Assembly (NCBI GenBank): GCA_002342785.1
Contig: DDQV01000082.1
Span: 1 to 12,634 of the forward strand
From: Fusobacteriaceae bacterium UBA2433
Lineage (GTDB): Bacteria; Fusobacteriota; Fusobacteriia; Fusobacteriales; Fusobacteriaceae
Direction: 5' to 3'
DNA length: 12,634 bases
Both the position numbers and the translations under genes were made by a program. Positions 1 through 6,387 of the stretch are shown in pieces. Below the pieces are notes generated by a model. The model was not told where the DNA came from and searched no databases. It saw nothing but the letters and a program-made list of their open reading frames with translations. Numbering within the stretch: position 1 is the first letter of the stretch; each line of letters starts with the position of its first letter.

Positions 1-14
1 TAAAGGAGGCAAAA

Positions 15-2771
15 ATGAAAACCAAGATAATGAAACTAACAGGATTAGGTTGTGGAAAATGTAAAAAGAAAGTAGAAGAAATTGCAAACAATACAGATGG
101 TATAAGTAAAGGAGTCGTAAGTTTGGAAAATTCTACTTTAACTATAACTTTTGAAAATAAAACCTTAGTGAACTTTGGTTATTTAAAAAAAGAAATAATC
201 AAAGCAGGATATGGAATTGTAGAAGATAATAATAAAATTCCTGAAAAAGTAGAAATAAAAAAAGATAGATCTATAAAAAAAGACAGATTGTTAACTACAG
301 AAATTATTCAAATAAAAGGAATTACCTGCCAAGCTTGCGTTAGAACTATTGAGACTAAAACAAAAAAATTAGATGGTGTTGAAGCTTCAAATATAAATTT
401 TTTAACAAGTAAATTAGAAATAATTTTTGATCCGCAAAAAATAAATTTAAAAATTATAAAAAAAACCATTGAACATGCAGGGTATAAAGTTGTAGAAGAA
501 AATCTAATAGAAGATATAACTCTCAAAATAGAAGGGATGACTTGTCAATCATGTGTTAGAAGTATAGAGGTAAATCTAAGTAAAGAAAAAGGAGTAAATG
601 AAGTTGTAGTAAATCTAACTACAGAAAAAATGAGAATAAAGTTTAATAAAAAAGATATCGAATTATCTCAAATTATAAAAAAAGTTGAAAGTTTAGGATT
701 TAAAGCTTTAAAAAATCAAGGAGATCCAGACTATGACAAAAAAAAATTAGAACTAAAGAAAAAATGGTATGAACTCATGGGTTCACTTTTCTTTGGAGGA
801 GTAATACTATATATAGCTATGGGATCTATGCTAGGAGCTTCCCTACCTAATATTATTGATTTAAATAAAACCCCACTAAATTTTGCATTGATTCAAATGA
901 TATTTACAATCCCAGTAGTTTATCTTGGAAGAAGATTTTATTTGGTAGGGTTTAAAGTTTTATTTCGAAATCCTAATATGGATAGCTTGATAGCCATTGG
1001 AACAGGAGCAGCTATATTATACAGCCTCTATGGAACTTTCCAAATTTATATTGGAAATACATCTATGGCACATCATTTATACTATGAATCAGCAGTTGTA
1101 ATCCTAGCTCTTATCTCTTTAGGAAAATATTTAGAGGAAGTAAGCAAAGGAAAAACCTCAGAAGCTATTAAAAAATTAGGAAGTTTGAGGCCTAAGATGG
1201 CAGCTATTATAAAAGATGGTGAAATAATAGAAGTCGAAGTTGAAGAGGTAGAGGTAGGAGATATTGTTCTAGTTAAACCTGGAGAAAAAATTCCTGTAGA
1301 TGGAAAAGTAATCAGTGGCCAAACTAGTGTGGATGAGTCTATGTTAACCGGTGAAAGTATGCCAGTTAAAAAAAGAATAGGAGATCGTGTAGTTGGAGCT
1401 AGTATAAATAAAAATGGAAGTATCCAGATAGAGACCAAAGCTACTGTAGAAGATTCAACACTTTCCCACATAATAAAATTAGTAGAAGATGCCCAAGGAT
1501 CAAAAGCCCCAATTGCTCGGATGGCAGATATAATTTCAGGATATTTTGTTCCTATAGTTATATTAATTGCAATAATTTCATCAAGTTTATGGTATTTGGC
1601 AGGAAAATTAAGATGGATAGAATTAAATAGTGATCCTAGTATATTTGCTCTTACTATATTTATAGCAGTATTAGTTATAGCTTGTCCTTGTTCTTTAGGT
1701 CTCGCTACTCCAACAGCTATAATGGTTGGAACTGGAATGGGAGCTAAAAATGGTATCCTTATAAAAGGTGGAGAAGCACTTGAAACTACCCATAAATTAA
1801 ATTATATAATATTTGATAAAACAGGAACTATCACTCTTGGAAAACCTATAGTGACAGATATAATTAAGGCAGAAGAAAATAAAAAAATTCAAATAGAAAA
1901 AATATTACAACTAGTAGGATCTTTAGAAACTTATTCTGAGCATCCTCTAGGAGAAGCAATAGTTGAAAAAATAAAAGCAGAAAAAATAAAAATTTTAGAT
2001 GTAAGTGAATTTAATTCTATAACTGGAATGGGGATCGTAGGAATAGTTGAAAAAAAATCTATCCTAGTTGGAAATATTAAATTAATGATTAAAAATAATA
2101 TAAAAATATCGCAAAAAGATAAAGAAAAGATTGATCATCTTGCTAACCAAGGGAAAACCCCTATGTTAATCTCTATAGAAGGTAGTTTTAGTGGGATAAT
2201 TGCTGTGGCTGATCCAATAAAAGAAAGTAGTAAAAAAGCCATTCAAAATTTAAAAGATATGGGAATAAAAGTTGCAATGATAACTGGAGATAATAAAAAA
2301 ACAGCAGATGCCATAGGAAAACAAGTAGGAATAGATATAATATTATCTGAAGTAATGCCAGAAGATAAGATAGAAGAGGTAAAAAAATTACAAAAACAAG
2401 GATATAAAGTAGGAATGGTAGGAGACGGGATAAATGATGCTCCTGCACTGGCCCAAGCAAACATTGGAATAGGTATAGCTACTGGAACCGATGTAGCTAT
2501 GGAGTCAGCAGATATAGTTCTTATGAAAAGTGATTTAAAAGATGTAGCTGTAGCTATTGAACTTAGTCGTGCTACTATTAAAAATATAAAACAAAATTTA
2601 TTTTGGGCATTTGGATATAATACTCTCGGTATTCCAATAGCAGCAGGAATTCTATATATATTTGGAGGACCATTATTAAATCCTATGATAGCAGGAGGAG
2701 CCATGGCAATGAGTTCAGTTTCTGTAGTTAGTAACGCTCTTCGTTTAAAATTCTTTAAGAGTAAATATTAA
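15..2771 (+). CDS. copA: Cu(I)-exporting P1B-type ATPase CopA with three N-terminal HMA domains
   Basis: This is an inner-membrane pump that uses ATP to expel Cu(I) from the cytoplasm. Three heavy-metal-associated domains lie at the N-terminus, with CxxC metal sites at residues 13-16 (GLGCGKC, divergent), 105-108 (GITCQAC) and 177-180 (GMTCQSC). The ATPase core follows: actuator TGES at 445-448, the membrane metal site CPC at 557-559 in the sixth span, the phosphorylated aspartate D601 in DKTGT, the SEHP nucleotide-site motif around H643-P644, and GDGIND at 803-808. About eight membrane spans are visible. The last two carry the YN and MxxSS signatures of Cu(I) pumps rather than Zn/Cd or Co pumps. 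At 918 residues it is longer than two-HMA CopA proteins because of the extra domain. The start is set by AAGGAGG at 3-9. A small Cys-Cys gene follows 32 bases after the stop, and csoR lies about 520 bases downstream. The copA promoter lies outside the window. Confidence 0.97.
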   Translation: MKTKIMKLTGLGCGKCKKKVEEIANNTDGISKGVVSLENSTLTITFENKTLVNFGYLKKEIIKAGYGIVEDNNKIPEKVEIKKDRSIKKDRLLTTEIIQIKGITCQACVRTIETKTKKLDGVEASNINFLTSKLEIIFDPQKINLKIIKKTIEHAGYKVVEENLIEDITLKIEGMTCQSCVRSIEVNLSKEKGVNEVVVNLTTEKMRIKFNKKDIELSQIIKKVESLGFKALKNQGDPDYDKKKLELKKKWYELMGSLFFGGVILYIAMGSMLGASLPNIIDLNKTPLNFALIQMIFTIPVVYLGRRFYLVGFKVLFRNPNMDSLIAIGTGAAILYSLYGTFQIYIGNTSMAHHLYYESAVVILALISLGKYLEEVSKGKTSEAIKKLGSLRPKMAAIIKDGEIIEVEVEEVEVGDIVLVKPGEKIPVDGKVISGQTSVDESMLTGESMPVKKRIGDRVVGASINKNGSIQIETKATVEDSTLSHIIKLVEDAQGSKAPIARMADIISGYFVPIVILIAIISSSLWYLAGKLRWIELNSDPSIFALTIFIAVLVIACPCSLGLATPTAIMVGTGMGAKNGILIKGGEALETTHKLNYIIFDKTGTITLGKPIVTDIIKAEENKKIQIEKILQLVGSLETYSEHPLGEAIVEKIKAEKIKILDVSEFNSITGMGIVGIVEKKSILVGNIKLMIKNNIKISQKDKEKIDHLANQGKTPMLISIEGSFSGIIAVADPIKESSKKAIQNLKDMGIKVAMITGDNKKTADAIGKQVGIDIILSEVMPEDKIEEVKKLQKQGYKVGMVGDGINDAPALAQANIGIGIATGTDVAMESADIVLMKSDLKDVAVAIELSRATIKNIKQNLFWAFGYNTLGIPIAAGILYIFGGPLLNPMIAGGAMAMSSVSVVSNALRLKFFKSKY

Positions 2772-2803
2772 TTTAAAATCAAACTTGATAAAGGAGTAAA
2801 GTT

Positions 2804-2938
2804 ATGTTTAAAAAAATAAAAAAAAGTTTTGAAAATTTTATAAAAAATCTAGGAAACTCCAACGAATCTACTTTTGGAAATAAAGCATTAGATTGTTGTG
2901 ATTTAAATCGTGAGAAAAGTTCAAAAAAAGATAAATAG
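2804..2938 (+). CDS. 44-residue Cys-Cys microprotein downstream of copA
   Basis: This small gene lies 32 bases after the copA stop. Its ribosome site AAAGGAG (2790-2796) sits seven bases before the ATG, so it is very likely translated and cotranscribed with copA. The product is hydrophilic and Lys-rich, with no membrane span and no signal peptide. A basic N-terminal half with Phe residues (MFKKIKKSFENF) is followed by a Ser/Asn linker and then an adjacent cysteine pair, C31-C32, within LDCCDLNREK, before a Lys-rich tail. Adjacent cysteines in a small basic protein beside a Cu(I) pump suggest soft-metal binding, for example as a buffer or chaperone. That is inference from position and composition. 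I do not recognise a named family with certainty. Confidence 0.72.
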   Translation: MFKKIKKSFENFIKNLGNSNESTFGNKALDCCDLNREKSSKKDK

Positions 2939-2992
2939 ATTTTATGCAAAAAAAATGTATAAGAGAATGTCAAGGAAATAAATGAGATAGTA

Positions 2993-3047
2993 ACTCTCCC
3001 TAACTTTGTTTTTTTAAGAATTAGAAAAATCAAAATTGGGGAAGAGT
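2993..3047 (+). terminator. Imperfect hairpin, possible terminator of the copA transcript
   Basis: ACTCTCCC at 2993-3000 pairs with GGGGAAGAGT at 3038-3047, with a small bulge. Inside the loop, TTTG plus a T run can pair with an A run plus CAAA, giving one long interrupted stem. The plus-strand sequence after the hairpin is T-rich (from 3050), which fits a factor-independent terminator for copA and the 44-residue gene. The other side is not T-rich, so it would not act equally on the minus strand. The stem is AT-rich and interrupted, so confidence is moderate. Confidence 0.45.
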
Positions 3048-3049
3048 GA

Positions 3050-3172
3050 TTATTTTTTAAATTTTTTAATTAAACTATTGATTTTAGTTTTTAAGAAATT
3101 ACTTCTTAAGAAACAACCAAGTGCAAAACCAATAACACTGAAAATTAAGACTAAAACTATAACAGGTGACAT
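3050..3172 (-). CDS. 40-residue single-span membrane microprotein
   Basis: This minus-strand gene has a perfect AAGGAGG ribosome site (3178-3184) five bases before its ATG and a consensus promoter further upstream, so expression is well supported despite its size. Residues 4-22 form one hydrophobic span (VIVLVLIFSVIGFALGCFL) containing a single cysteine, C20, near its cytoplasmic-side end. A basic Lys-rich tail of about 17 residues follows. The charge distribution suggests a short outer N-terminus and a cytoplasmic tail. It is encoded between the copA unit and csoR and diverges from csoR, which suggests a link to copper stress, but nothing in the protein proves this. The overall shape resembles other bacterial single-span stress peptides and FeoB-associated small proteins. 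I assign no family. Confidence 0.75.
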   Translation of the reverse strand: MSPVIVLVLIFSVIGFALGCFLRSNFLKTKINSLIKKFKK

Positions 3173-3200
3173 AAAAACCTCCTTAAAATATTTTAAGTGC

Positions 3201-3229
3201 ATTATATTACTTTAACCATAAAATGTCAA
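3201..3229 (-). promoter_or_regulatory. Consensus sigma-70 promoter of the 40-residue membrane microprotein
   Basis: On the minus strand, TTGACA (3224-3229) and TATAAT (3201-3206) are both perfect and separated by 17 bases. Transcription would start near 3194-3195, about 22 bases before the ATG at 3172. A full-consensus promoter implies strong basal output unless repressed. No GC-rich CsoR-type palindrome (TACCC..GGGTA) is visible over it. Confidence 0.85.
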
Positions 3230-3287
3230 AATAGAAGTTTTAATGAAGTTTAAATTTAATAAATCAATATATAAAAGGAGGAATAAG

Positions 3288-3584
3288 ATGTCTACATGCT
3301 GTACAAATAGAAAAGCTCATCACAATGAAATTTTAAAAAAAAAATTAAAAAATAGGTTAAATCGAATCGAGGGTCAAGTCCGTGGAGTAAATAAGATGAT
3401 AGAGGAAGATATGTATTGTGATGATGTATTGACTCAAATATCATCTATTAGAAGTGCTCTTAGTGGAACAGCTGCTTTACTATTAGAAGCTCATATGAAA
3501 TCATGTATAATCGACCAACTATCAGAAGGAAAAACAGAAGTTATAGATGAATTATTGATAACTGTAAAAAAAATGATGAAATAA
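3288..3584 (+). CDS. csoR: CsoR-family Cu(I)-sensing transcriptional repressor
   Basis: This small all-helical DNA-binding regulator would repress copper-resistance genes and release DNA when Cu(I) binds. The 98-residue length is normal for the family. The core NRLNRIEGQVRG (residues 22-33) is the family hallmark. The Cu(I) ligands are all present as the C-H-C set: C44 (in MYCDDVL), H69 and C73 (in EAHMKSC). This separates it from RcnR/InrS nickel sensors, FrmR formaldehyde sensors and CstR persulfide sensors. An additional Cys-Cys pair sits at residues 4-5, outside the canonical site. The start was chosen because AAAAGGAGG (3274-3282) lies five bases upstream. An earlier in-frame ATG at 3243 lacks a ribosome site and adds residues not typical of the family. 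The likely targets are copA and csoR itself, possibly also the divergent microprotein gene; the latter is inference. Confidence 0.95.
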   Translation: MSTCCTNRKAHHNEILKKKLKNRLNRIEGQVRGVNKMIEEDMYCDDVLTQISSIRSALSGTAALLLEAHMKSCIIDQLSEGKTEVIDELLITVKKMMK

Positions 3585-3630
3585 AAATTAAAATTAATAT
3601 AGATCTAACATTTTATTTTTAAATTTTAAG

Positions 3631-3639
3631 TGGTATAAT
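3631..3639 (+). promoter_or_regulatory. Extended -10 promoter for the PilJ-GGDEF-EAL gene
   Basis: TGGTATAAT fits an extended -10 element (TGnTATAAT) with a perfect hexamer at 3634-3639. The -35 region is poor, as is common when the extended motif is present. Transcription would begin near 3646, leaving an 18-base leader if the ATG at 3664 is used, or about 75 bases if translation starts near 3721-3724. Confidence 0.6.
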
Positions 3640-3663
3640 TAATTTAGTATCATATATATTTAA

Positions 3664-5637
3664 ATGAAATTATTATTTCATTTATTAGATAGAAAATATT
3701 CTCTTGAGAAGAAGGTGATTATTATCCGAAGTAGATCGATTGCTAAAAAAAATGTCATTATATTAATTTTATCTCTATTACCTTTCATTGTGGGTCTAAG
3801 TTATTCTATTTATAGAAACTCAGACAGAAATTATTTAAGTAGAGCAATTAATATTGCAGGATCTCAAAGAATGCGAACAATATTAATTGCTAATTATGCA
3901 CATCAAATTTATGATCAAGGATTTAAATCAAATGAAAAAATAATTCCTTTAATTAATGAACTTAGGATTTATAAAGAATATACCGAAGCTCTAAAATACG
4001 GAAATACTTCACTCGATATTAAAGCTAATAATTTTTTAAATATTAAAAATAAATTAGAAAATTTAACTCCACTAATAGATGACTATATTAAAAATGTAAA
4101 TAACTTAATATACTATTCAAATCAAAACAACAAGATTAAAAAAACTCTTAGGGAGGATCTTCAATCTATACTTATTAATTCAATAATAATAAAAGATGAA
4201 TTTCATAATATTACAGAACAATATCAATACAGTAACGATCTATATATTCAAAAACAAAAAACTATTGATGAGATTATGATATTTTTAGCAATTGGAATAA
4301 CAATTATAGGATTATTTTTAACTACTAAGATAAAACAGCAGGAGTACCATGCAAATTTTGATTCCCTTACTAAATTAAAAAATAGACATAGTTTATTTAG
4401 CTATATTGAAGATAAATCTCCAGTCAATTTTTCAATATATTTTATCGATCTAAATAAATTTAAAATAATAAATGATACATATGGTCACGAGATTGGAGAT
4501 GAGATATTAATTGGAGTATCAAAAAAATTACTCAAAGTATTTGGCGAGGATAATCTCTATCGATATGGAGGAGATGAATTTATAGCTTTAACAAAAAGTA
4601 TTAATAAAATAGATGTTAATCAAAATATAGATAGAAATATCAATACCATAAAGGAGCTATTGTCTGAACCTCTTATAGATTCATATGATAGGGAACATTT
4701 TATTGGGATGGCAATAGGAGTTGTTTCTAGTAATGTAGCTATTAATAAATGGGATATATTAATAAATTTATCAGATGATCTTATGTACGAAAGTAAAAGT
4801 ATTATAGGAAATACAGTTATCCTTCGAAATAAAAAAGATTTAAAATATCACATTAATTTTTTAAAAGATATAGATGATGTAATCTATAAAGGTGCTCTAA
4901 AACTTCATTATCAACCTGTCTATATAGCTAGTAATATAAAAAATAAAATATCTATGGTAACAAGTAAATTAGAAAAAAATGGTGAAGAATTTTATGTTTC
5001 TGAATTCTTACATATATTAAAGAGAAAGGGTAGTTTAATCGATTTAGATAAAAACACCTTACAAACTTTAAACTCTGATTACCATAACAACATTACTATG
5101 AATTCTCCAAAAAACTTCAATAATCGATATATTATTACCCTTTATGAAGATACTTTAATTAACATAAAATCCAATGGAATCTTATCCTTAATAGAGTATT
5201 TAGAGATTCCTAGAGATAAAATCATTATCAAAATTCAAGAAAAATTTTTAGAAAATAAAAAAATTAGAGAGAGTTTAGAAATATTAAAATCTATGGATTT
5301 TTCATTTGCCATAGATGATTTTACCTTCGATCTATCCTTAAAAGACTTCTTTAAATATAAAAATATAGAATGTTTTAAGATCGATAACTCCATGATAAAT
5401 ACAATATTTTTCCATAAATATTCTATCAAAATATTAAAAGAATTTATAAATATGATTATAAAAAATAATAAATTTGTTATCCTTGAAGGGGTTAATAAAA
5501 ATAATTTATCTTTTTTTATAGAAGACCTATCAGAATTAGAAATGAAAAAAATTATGTATACCAATAAATTTCCAAAACATTCCTCTAATTTAGTTAACTC
5601 TATTAGTGAAATATTTCCAAATATCATAAAAAATTAA
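3664..5637 (+). CDS. Membrane diguanylate cyclase with PilJ-like sensor, active-type GGDEF and degenerate EAL
   Basis: The protein is predicted to make c-di-GMP from GTP in response to a signal outside the inner membrane. Two membrane spans (about residues 30-50 and 205-222) bracket a helical outer domain. It begins with RAINIAGSQRMR (60-71), a match to the PilJ/NarX-type sensor motif. The GGDEF domain is intact: DLNKFKIINDTYGH precedes RYGGDEF at 300-306. The inhibitory RxxD site is absent, because the Arg position is Phe (FGED). The C-terminal EAL-like domain has lost the EAL motif (SMVTSKL at 430-436 follows QPV at 417-419). DDFG is DDFT at 551-554, and the terminal QGYxFxKP is gone. DD and EGV (608-610) remain, so it may bind c-di-GMP without cutting it. 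The start is uncertain: the ATG at 3664 has no ribosome site, while a good one lies at 3712-3719 before non-AUG codons. A strong terminator follows. Confidence 0.9.
   Translation: MKLLFHLLDRKYSLEKKVIIIRSRSIAKKNVIILILSLLPFIVGLSYSIYRNSDRNYLSRAINIAGSQRMRTILIANYAHQIYDQGFKSNEKIIPLINELRIYKEYTEALKYGNTSLDIKANNFLNIKNKLENLTPLIDDYIKNVNNLIYYSNQNNKIKKTLREDLQSILINSIIIKDEFHNITEQYQYSNDLYIQKQKTIDEIMIFLAIGITIIGLFLTTKIKQQEYHANFDSLTKLKNRHSLFSYIEDKSPVNFSIYFIDLNKFKIINDTYGHEIGDEILIGVSKKLLKVFGEDNLYRYGGDEFIALTKSINKIDVNQNIDRNINTIKELLSEPLIDSYDREHFIGMAIGVVSSNVAINKWDILINLSDDLMYESKSIIGNTVILRNKKDLKYHINFLKDIDDVIYKGALKLHYQPVYIASNIKNKISMVTSKLEKNGEEFYVSEFLHILKRKGSLIDLDKNTLQTLNSDYHNNITMNSPKNFNNRYIITLYEDTLINIKSNGILSLIEYLEIPRDKIIIKIQEKFLENKKIRESLEILKSMDFSFAIDDFTFDLSLKDFFKYKNIECFKIDNSMINTIFFHKYSIKILKEFINMIIKNNKFVILEGVNKNNLSFFIEDLSELEMKKIMYTNKFPKHSSNLVNSISEIFPNIIKN
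3712..3719 (+). promoter_or_regulatory. Ribosome-site-like sequence inside the 5' end of the GGDEF-EAL gene
   Basis: AGGTGAT (3713-3719) matches the anti-Shine-Dalgarno sequence over seven bases and lies 16 codons into the long frame. The next in-frame codons at suitable spacing are ATT (3721) and ATC (3724). Starting there would give an 8-10 residue basic tail before the first membrane span. The only in-frame ATG (3664) lacks such a site. The match could also be a coincidence of Lys-Lys-Val codons. Confidence 0.4.
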
Positions 5638-5646
5638 AAAAAATTT

Positions 5647-5694
5647 AAACCTTTTACTGTCTAGATGAGTCTAGTAACTGTGGGAGGTTTTTTT
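5647..5694 (+). terminator. Rho-independent terminator of the GGDEF-EAL gene
   Basis: AAACCTTTTAC (5647-5657) pairs with GTGGGAGGTTT (5680-5690) over 11 positions, three of them G-U. An inner stem CTAGA/TCTAG (5661-5665 and 5670-5674) closes a TGAG tetraloop. Seven T residues (5688-5694) follow. The G-U pairs become mismatches on the other strand, so the element is directed to plus-strand transcripts. It begins nine bases after the stop codon. Confidence 0.85.
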
Positions 5695-5709
5695 ATATTA
5701 TTTAAACTC

Positions 5710-5738
5710 TTGATAATATTGAGAAATTAACATATAAT
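5710..5738 (+). promoter_or_regulatory. Sigma-70 promoter of the pabABC-prc operon
   Basis: TTGATA (5710-5715) and TATAAT (5733-5738) are separated by exactly 17 bases, with one mismatch from consensus overall. Transcription would start near 5745, about 30 bases before the pabA ATG. That leader is too short for a riboswitch or attenuator. The promoter lies just after the previous gene's terminator. Confidence 0.82.
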
Positions 5739-5774
5739 TTTAGTAATAAACTATAGATATTTTAGGAAAAAATA

Positions 5775-6359
5775 ATGATATTAATGATAGACAATTATGA
5801 TTCCTTTACTTATAATTTGGTTCATTATTTAAATGAACTAGGAGAAGAGGTTGAAGTATATAGAAATAATGAGATAAGTTTAGATAAGATAAGAGAGATA
5901 AAACCTGAGATGATAGTTATCTCCCCTGGGCCTAAAACTCCAAATGAAGCAGGAATGAGTGTAGAAATAATAAAAAATTTCTATAAAACAACTCCCATAT
6001 TGGGAATTTGCCTGGGACACCAATCTCTAATTCAAGTCTTAGGTGGTTTAATTATAAAAGCTAAGGTACCAGTTCACGGTAAGGTAGAAGAGATAAATCA
6101 TATTGGTATGGGAGTTTTTAAAAACCTTAAAAATCCAATAAAAGTAACAAGATACCATTCTCTTATTGCTGATATAGATACCCTTCCAAAAGATCTAATT
6201 ATTACAGCAATGACTAATGATGGAGAGATAATGGGTGTAAAACATAAAAGATATCTTCTTGAAGGAGTACAATTTCATCCAGAAGCTCTTTTAACAGAGT
6301 ATGGTCATGATATGTTATCTAATTTTTTAAGAGAAGCAAAAACAAAAATTAAGTTATAA
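5775..6359 (+). CDS. pabA: Aminodeoxychorismate synthase glutaminase subunit PabA
   Basis: This is the class I glutamine amidotransferase subunit that hydrolyses glutamine and passes ammonia to PabB. The 194-residue length is normal. The N-terminus MILMIDNYDSFTYNL is the usual PabA/TrpG opening. The catalytic triad is visible: C79 in GICLGHQ, H168 and E170 in QFHPEA. The family also includes TrpG of anthranilate synthase, and some organisms share one subunit for both. The adjacent pabB and pabC make folate synthesis the main role here. AGGA (5764-5767) lies seven bases before the ATG, a modest ribosome site. A second in-frame ATG three codons in would remove conserved residues. The gap to pabB is 28 bases. 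Confidence 0.94.
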   Translation: MILMIDNYDSFTYNLVHYLNELGEEVEVYRNNEISLDKIREIKPEMIVISPGPKTPNEAGMSVEIIKNFYKTTPILGICLGHQSLIQVLGGLIIKAKVPVHGKVEEINHIGMGVFKNLKNPIKVTRYHSLIADIDTLPKDLIITAMTNDGEIMGVKHKRYLLEGVQFHPEALLTEYGHDMLSNFLREAKTKIKL

Positions 6360-6372
6360 GATAAAAAAATAA

Positions 6373-6380
6373 AAAGGGAG
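6373..6380 (+). promoter_or_regulatory. Ribosome site that sets the ATT start of pabB
   Basis: AAAGGGAG lies seven bases before ATT at 6388. It is the only ribosome site between an in-frame stop (TAA, 6370-6372) and the first in-frame ATG at 6499. No ATG, GTG or TTG occurs in that frame between them. Confidence 0.75.
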
Positions 6381-6387
6381 TTTTAAA

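Noticed and set aside
1082..1471. Open frame of 129 codons on the minus strand inside copA
   Set aside because: It lies opposite conserved CopA motifs, has no ribosome site and no recognisable protein features. It is a shadow of the coding strand.
2243..2704. Open frame of 153 codons on the minus strand inside copA
   Set aside because: It is antisense to the ATPase nucleotide-binding domain and last membrane spans. Its composition simply mirrors that sequence.
2944..2985. 13-codon frame with two cysteines (MQKKCIRECQGNK)
   Set aside because: There is no ribosome site before the ATG and it is too short to support. It was noted only because of the Cys residues near the copper genes.
2779..3033. 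Open frame of 84 codons on the minus strand across the 44-residue gene and hairpin
   Set aside because: It overlaps a plus-strand gene with a good ribosome site, has none of its own, and runs through the hairpin.
3243..3287. Earlier ATG for csoR adding 15 residues
   Set aside because: It has no ribosome site, and the ATG at 3288 has a very strong one. The extra residues are not part of the CsoR core.
3585..3630. AT-only inverted repeat after csoR as a terminator
   Set aside because: The pairing is only A-T and interrupted, so chance pairing in AT-rich DNA is as likely.
5235..5627. Open frame of 130 codons on the minus strand inside the degenerate EAL domain
   Set aside because: It has no ribosome site or recognisable domain and overlaps a convincing plus-strand frame.
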